NCBI RefSeq assembly: GCF_000372725.1
Contig: NW_005199443.1
Coordinates: 241,561-305,560, forward strand
Source of the DNA: Emiliania huxleyi CCMP1516
Lineage: Eukaryota > Haptophyta > Isochrysidales > Noelaerhabdaceae
Reading direction: 5' to 3'
DNA: 64,000 nucleotides
In this document: piece after piece, positions 60,801 through 64,000 of the stretch
How the letters are laid out: each line of letters starts with the position of its first letter
How positions within the stretch are numbered: the stretch's first letter is position 1
Made by a program: the position numbers and the translations under genes
Notes under the pieces: generated by a model
Database searches by the model: none
What the model was told of the DNA's origin: nothing
Seen by the model: only the letters and a program-made list of their open reading frames with translations

Positions 60801-61562
60801 ATCACGCCTTCGCCGAGTTCACCCCCGTCGCCTGGCCTGCCCCGCGGATTGCGGCAAGCGCCGTGTCTGTGAACGGCGTCTCTTCACACCTTCCAGCTGT
60901 GAACAGGCCACCGCGCGAGGACTGCGTCGACTGCGCCGCCCTCCTCCCAAAGGCGGCGAGCAAGGGGGGCGCGGCGGCGCGGCGGCGGCAGGGGAAGCGG
61001 CGGGCGAGCGAGGCTGCGGAGGGGGGAGGGGAGGAGGCGGAGGGTTGGGTCGAGCCCGCCGTCCTCAAGCAGCTGCACGCCGCCTACTGCCTCGAGCCAA
61101 CCTTCTACTGCTGGCGCGCGCACGAGGCGCCCGCCGCTTCGCCAGGCGAGGAGTCGCCGTCGCCGCTTGCGTCCGCCGCAGCACGAGTCGGCCCTCCTCC
61201 GCTCTTTGCTGCTCGGCTGCACTCGGCGAACGAGCTCGGGCTCGAGCCTCCGCCCTCTCTGCTTAGGCCTCCTCCTCGCCGTGCTGCTCGCAAAGAGGGG
61301 TGGGTCTGTGAACGGCGTCTCTTCACACCTTCCAGCTGTGAACAGGCCTCCTCCTCGCCGTGCTGCTCGCAAAGAGGGGTGGGTCTGTGAACGGCGTCTC
61401 TTCACACCTTCCAGCTGTGAACAGGCCTCCTCCTCGCCGTGCTGCTCGCAAAGAGGGGTGGGTGTGTGAACGGCGTCTCTTCACACCTTCCAGCTGTGAA
61501 CAGGCCTCCTCCTCGTCGTGCTGCTCGGCTGCGGCGCGGCTCGCGGCTCGGCTGCGCCGTGA
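56670..61562 (+). CDS. QSOX: Quiescin sulfhydryl oxidase (QSOX): thioredoxin plus Erv/ALR domains
   Basis: Catalyses disulfide formation in secretory proteins, passing electrons from the thioredoxin CxxC to the FAD-bound Erv domain and O2. Exon 1 (56670-57125): short hydrophobic start, then TLVEFYAEWCGHCQQYAKTY and YPTIKLFG (thioredoxin fold, CGHC). Next: ARSPDALAAFARAHLPAAAH, a long Ala/Gly/Glu-rich insert, LPVPAADVLYAARHSLLREV (QSOX helical region) and LAELEVEMDAWEEADLPGEQ. The Erv domain follows: ARHGYPCSLW joined to LLFHTLLAHSSPEHAPQTLE, ILRYVDVFFSCAECVVHF (CAEC), ARDAVELWLWAAHNEVNARL and VAWPPREDCVDCAALLPK (third Cys pair). The C-terminal membrane helix is LCLGLLLVVLLGCGAAR; TGA at 60-61562. 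All motifs appear in family order with one thioredoxin domain, as in plants and algae. Low-complexity segments and exons at 57400-58000 and 59600-60300 are uncertain. Confidence 0.88.
58129..58243 (+). other. Exon-copy intron (GT-AG, 115 bp), tandem 78-bp duplication
   Basis: Here the end of the upstream exon (CGCGGCCCGCCACTCGCTGC...GGGAG) plus the spacer is repeated once. The spacer GTGCGTTCATTAACATGAAG...TTAATTAACTC occurs twice. Splicing joins HSLLRE to VRHAAAAVATP. Confidence 0.75.
58490..58735 (+). repeat. Exon-end duplication and GGGAGATAT array in QSOX
   Basis: Three copies of GAGCTCGAGGTTGAGATGGA at ~58490, 58567 and 58637, separated by (GGGGAGATAT)n and GAGCGAGATAGAGGGCTGGC spacers. 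The real coding continuation is GTTGAGATGGACGCGTGGGA at 58726 after CTGTGAACAG. Confidence 0.7.
58983..59458 (+). other. Tandemly amplified exon-copy intron, 7 x 68 bp (GC-AG)
   Basis: Exactly seven 68-bp units. Each has a copy of the exon start (GCTCCTCTTCCACACGCTGC; the first diverged, GCCCCTCCTCCTCACGCCGC), then TTCACACCCTCCTGCTCACA and an ending GCAGCTGTGAACAG. The intron splits the Erv motif ...YPCSLW / LLFHTLL; splicing at the unit edges restores it exactly. Confidence 0.9.
60485..60730. repeat. Intronic minisatellite, 11-bp CCGAGGTGCAG units
   Basis: About 21 copies with TGTAG, CATAG and TGCGG variants in a QSOX intron. It is the complementary-sense version of the CTCGGC-core family. 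Confidence 0.9.
60835..60906 (+). other. Exon-copy intron (GC-AG, 72 bp), degenerate copy, hairpin spacer
   Basis: It opens GCCTGCCCCGCGGATTGCGG, an eroded copy of the next exon (GCCACCGCGCGAGGACTGCG at 60907). The spacer has GTGAACGGCGTCTCTTCAC then CCAGCTGTGAACAG. Splicing gives VAWPPREDCVDC, the conserved QSOX motif, which validates the boundaries. Confidence 0.9.
61267..61503 (+). other. Tandemly amplified exon-copy intron, 3 x 79 bp (GC-AG)
   Basis: Three near-identical 79-bp units, each starting GCCTCCTCCTCGCCGTGCTG (copy of the exon at 61504) and ending CTTCCAGCTGTGAACAG, with the GTGAACGGCGTCTCTTCAC hairpin inside. Intron length is exactly 237 bp. Splicing rebuilds the membrane helix LCLGLLLVVLLG. 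Confidence 0.9.
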
Positions 61563-62425
61563 GTGCGGAATGCGTCTCTTCACACCTCCCCGCCGTGCAC
61601 AGGCGCGGCATGCGGCGGGTGCGACCGGCGGCGGCGGGACCTCGACAAGGGGCTTCCCATGTGGATGGGGCAGGTCGCCGAGCACACGTAGCTCATTATT
61701 CATCACCACGTGCTGGTCAATCACACACTACTCGTTACGGTTGCAGGCCTCCAAGCGTGGCTGGCTTGGCCGGCGGCGCGGCAAGGCGCTGTAGATTGTG
61801 GGGAGCACTGTGGCAGTGCACAGTGGAAGTGTCGGCCTAACGGAACAGGCTCGGGGAGGCGAAGCGGGGAAGTGAGGGGCTGTCTCTGACCGCAGCCGAC
61901 TGGCGCGACCGCCGTGTGGAAGTCCCTGGTGGGGGCAGGTGGGAGCTGGGCACCGTGCAAGCGATAGACAGCGTTGCATAGACTACACCACAGGTTGAGG
62001 GTTGTGTCTTGTGAGGCTACTAGCCAACCGCACCACACAGTTGGAAAAGTACTTCTCTCCAAATAGCAAATAGAATAGTTTCACTGCGACAGGGCCACAT
62101 ATTGGGAGACCAGCCGTTTGTGTGTTGTTGACGTCGATGGCAAATGTGGCGCATGTTGTGCGAGTACAGAGGTATGTGCATCCAAAAGGGCATGAATTGA
62201 AGAAATCTCAAAATGTTTGCTGGCACCCCCGCTGGTTCTAGCGTGACATACTCAAACGTTCAAAAGTTATTGACGTGTGAACATCCGACGTCTCCACAGC
62301 GCGAAAGCTTGTTGTGTTCTTTCGTTGGTGCTCCGAGCCCGACGTCTGTGGCCGCGCGCGCAGGCGGGGCGCGCCAGCCTGCACTATCTTGCCACGGTTT
62401 GTTTGCAATGAGGCCGAGAGCGACT
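61563..62425. other. 3' flank of QSOX, no gene recognised
   Basis: A relic of the hairpin spacer (GCGTCTCTTCACACCTCCCC) follows the stop. The rest is unique sequence of lower GC (61990-62300) without credible frames. Confidence 0.45.
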
Positions 62426-63703
62426 GCCTGAGCCCTGCGCCTGGTGTTGAGGTGTCGAGCGAGGCCCGGTGTCGAGGGTGTCGAGCTGCTGTCGAGGGAT
62501 AGAGGTGTCGAGGCCTGTCGAGGCCTGTCGAGGCCTGTCGAGGCCTGTCGAGGCCTGTCGAGGCCTTTCGAGGCCTGTCTAGCCTGGGACCATGCTTGTC
62601 CGTCGAGGTGTCGAGGAGTGGTGTCGAGGGTGTCGAGGGTGTCGAGGGTGTCGAGCGTATCGAGCGGGTGTCAAGTGTTGTCAAGGTGTTTAGCGTCTAA
62701 GGTGTCGAGGTATCCAAGGTGGCAGGATGCAGTTGCAGCCCATAACAAAACTTGGGCAGCAGCTGCAAAGCTGTTTCATCCCTTAGTTGCAGCCTCTCAA
62801 AGTTGCACCCCTGTTGATGTAGCACAACCTGTGAGCACAACCAGTATACTCTGTGGACATTTGAGGACATCAAGCTCACGGGTGCCAGGAGTCATTGCCA
62901 CTGCACAAGGTGCTGTGCAGGCGCAGCACCTAAGGCTACAGCACACCCCATGCAGCAGCGTCGCCGCTGCAGCGTCGTCGCCGCTGCATGCAGCGTCGCC
63001 GGCGCACAAAGCGCAACTGACCACAGCGCTGATGGCACAGGCTGGTGCCATGAGTCAGTGGACATTGCCACTGCACAAGGTGCTGTCCAGCAGCTAAGGG
63101 CTACAGTGCCCCATCACAGCAGCGTCGCCGCCGCTGCCAGCGTCGCCGTTGCAGCGTCGCCAGTGCACAAAGCGCAATGGACCACAGGTCCGCACTCATG
63201 GCACAAGCTCACTGGTGTGAGGGTTCATTGCCACTGTACAAGGTGCTGTGCAGCACCTGAGGGCTACCTGAGTACTGCCATGGTTGCTACATTGGTCATT
63301 GCAGGGGTGCAACTGAGCTGCAACTTGAGCTAGAACTTAAGAGGCTGCAACTGAGGGATGAAAGTACTGCCAGCCAAGTTTGATTGCTGCTGCAACCCTG
63401 ATTTTCTAACTCTGTGACTCCAATGGGTCTACGTCTCTGCTGTGTTAGGATCATCAGAGGTGTGGAGGTGGTGTCGAGCGGTCATAGGTATCGAGCGGTG
63501 TCGAGCGGTGTCGAGCGGTGTCGAGGGGTGTCGAGGTGTCGAGTTTGGCACCTTGACACGGACGAGCATGGTCCCAGCCTAGATGGTGTCGAGGGGTGTC
63601 GAGGGGTGTCGAGGGGTGTCAAGTTGGTCGAGTTGGCATGGGGTGTCGAGGTGTCGAGTCGGTGTCGAGGTTTGGTGTCCAGGTGTCGAGGCCAGGGCTC
63701 AGG
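62426..63703. mobile_element. TIR-bounded element, 1,278 bp, with GTCGAG minisatellites
   Basis: Ends CCTGAGCCCTG (62426-62436) and CAGGGCTCAGG (63693-63703) are perfect 11-bp inverted repeats, flanked by the direct repeat CGACTG at 62420-62425 and 63704-63709. Farther in, GCCTGGGACCATGCTTGTCC (62580 region) is matched in inverted orientation near 63558-63579. GTCGAG-based minisatellites occupy both arms (62444-62710 and 63460-63690). The core (62715-63410) is a diverged tandem repeat with TTGCCACTGCACAAGGTGCT and CAGCGTCGCCGCTGCA blocks. No transposase frame. The family is unclear; a 6-bp (or 4-bp GACT) target duplication fits cut-and-paste DNA elements. Confidence 0.7.
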
Positions 63704-64000
63704 CGACTGCCAGTCAAGTACCGGGCAGACTGCACGCTAAAGGCTACACGCTCGCACACCACTTGCTGAGTGGCTCTCCCAGGCGCTCAGCCCATGGCGG
63801 AGGCACGCCAGGCCCCGGGGAGTCGGCCGTCACTCGCCTACGCGCCTAAGCGGCCTAAGCGGGGGGGTGCTTAGGGTGCTTAGGCGCTTAGGCGGCCCTT
63901 GCGAGCGTGGCGGCGTGGTGATATCGTAACACAAGTGACTCCGATGACACTCATGATGCTCCTGCTAGTGTCATCGCTCGAAGAGCAGCCTCACCACGTC
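63704..64000. other. Window end; contains a CTTAGGCG/CGCCTAAG palindrome
   Basis: 63841-63893 has CGCCTAAGCGGCCTAAGC then GGGGGGGTGCTTAGGGTGC and TTAGGCGCTTAGGCGGCC, able to form a long hairpin. No gene seen. Confidence 0.6.

Overview
This window is nuclear DNA of a GC-rich eukaryotic alga, most likely a haptophyte or another alga with a red-lineage secondary plastid. The evidence is multi-exon genes with short GT-AG and many GC-AG introns, Ala/Pro-rich proteins, CCCTAA-type telomeric repeats, two 100-N assembly gaps, and a nuclear gene for plastid ribosomal protein bTHX whose leader looks like a signal peptide followed by a transit peptide. There are no operons, ribosome-binding sites or CRISPR arrays.

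Layout. 1-2879 (+): 3' part of an AIG1/Toc-like membrane GTPase. 3606-6876: an F-box/RCC1 cluster (one frameshifted minus copy, one intact plus copy) around a truncated bTHX copy. 7230-8135: fragments of two small genes. 8870-10519 (+): heme-thiolate peroxidase-like enzyme. 10964-13850 (-): pentapeptide-repeat gene and a PAN/Apple-like gene. 14448-21024: direct-repeat-bounded unit carrying a ~4.9 kb minisatellite. 21058-22042 (+): FIST-domain gene. 22826-25410 (-): PurK-PurE fusion (purine synthesis). 25695-29097: divergent pair of an intact F-box/RCC1 gene (-) and a bTHX/TS-N fusion gene (+). 29598-32990: a hAT-like transposon with 12-bp inverted ends and 8-bp target duplications, carrying a 180-bp satellite and telomere-like repeats, inserted into a DOT1-like gene. 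34000-38365: repeat-rich, no convincing gene. 38366-42100 (-): unrecognised multi-exon gene. 43560-44290 (-): surface-type protein. 45377-47749 (+): TPR protein with a TIR-like N-terminal domain. 48056-49416 (-): second DOT1-like copy. 50883-54723 (+): LRR / multi-TM / IQ / two-C2 fusion protein. 56670-61562 (+): quiescin sulfhydryl oxidase. 62426-63703: second TIR element.

The most striking feature is a common intron architecture. In at least eight unrelated genes on both strands an intron is exactly an imperfect copy of the first ~20-45 bases of the following exon plus a short spacer. The exon copy supplies the donor (GT or GC) and the spacer supplies the acceptor AG. Some are amplified in tandem with unit-exact lengths (5 x 70, 7 x 68, 3 x 79 bp). 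Spacers are AT-rich or carry a GTGAAC...TTCAC hairpin motif that always lies in the sense direction of the gene. This is strong sequence evidence for an active intron-generating duplication process.

Exon models below were read by eye from protein similarity, frame and splice sites; no search or RNA evidence was available.
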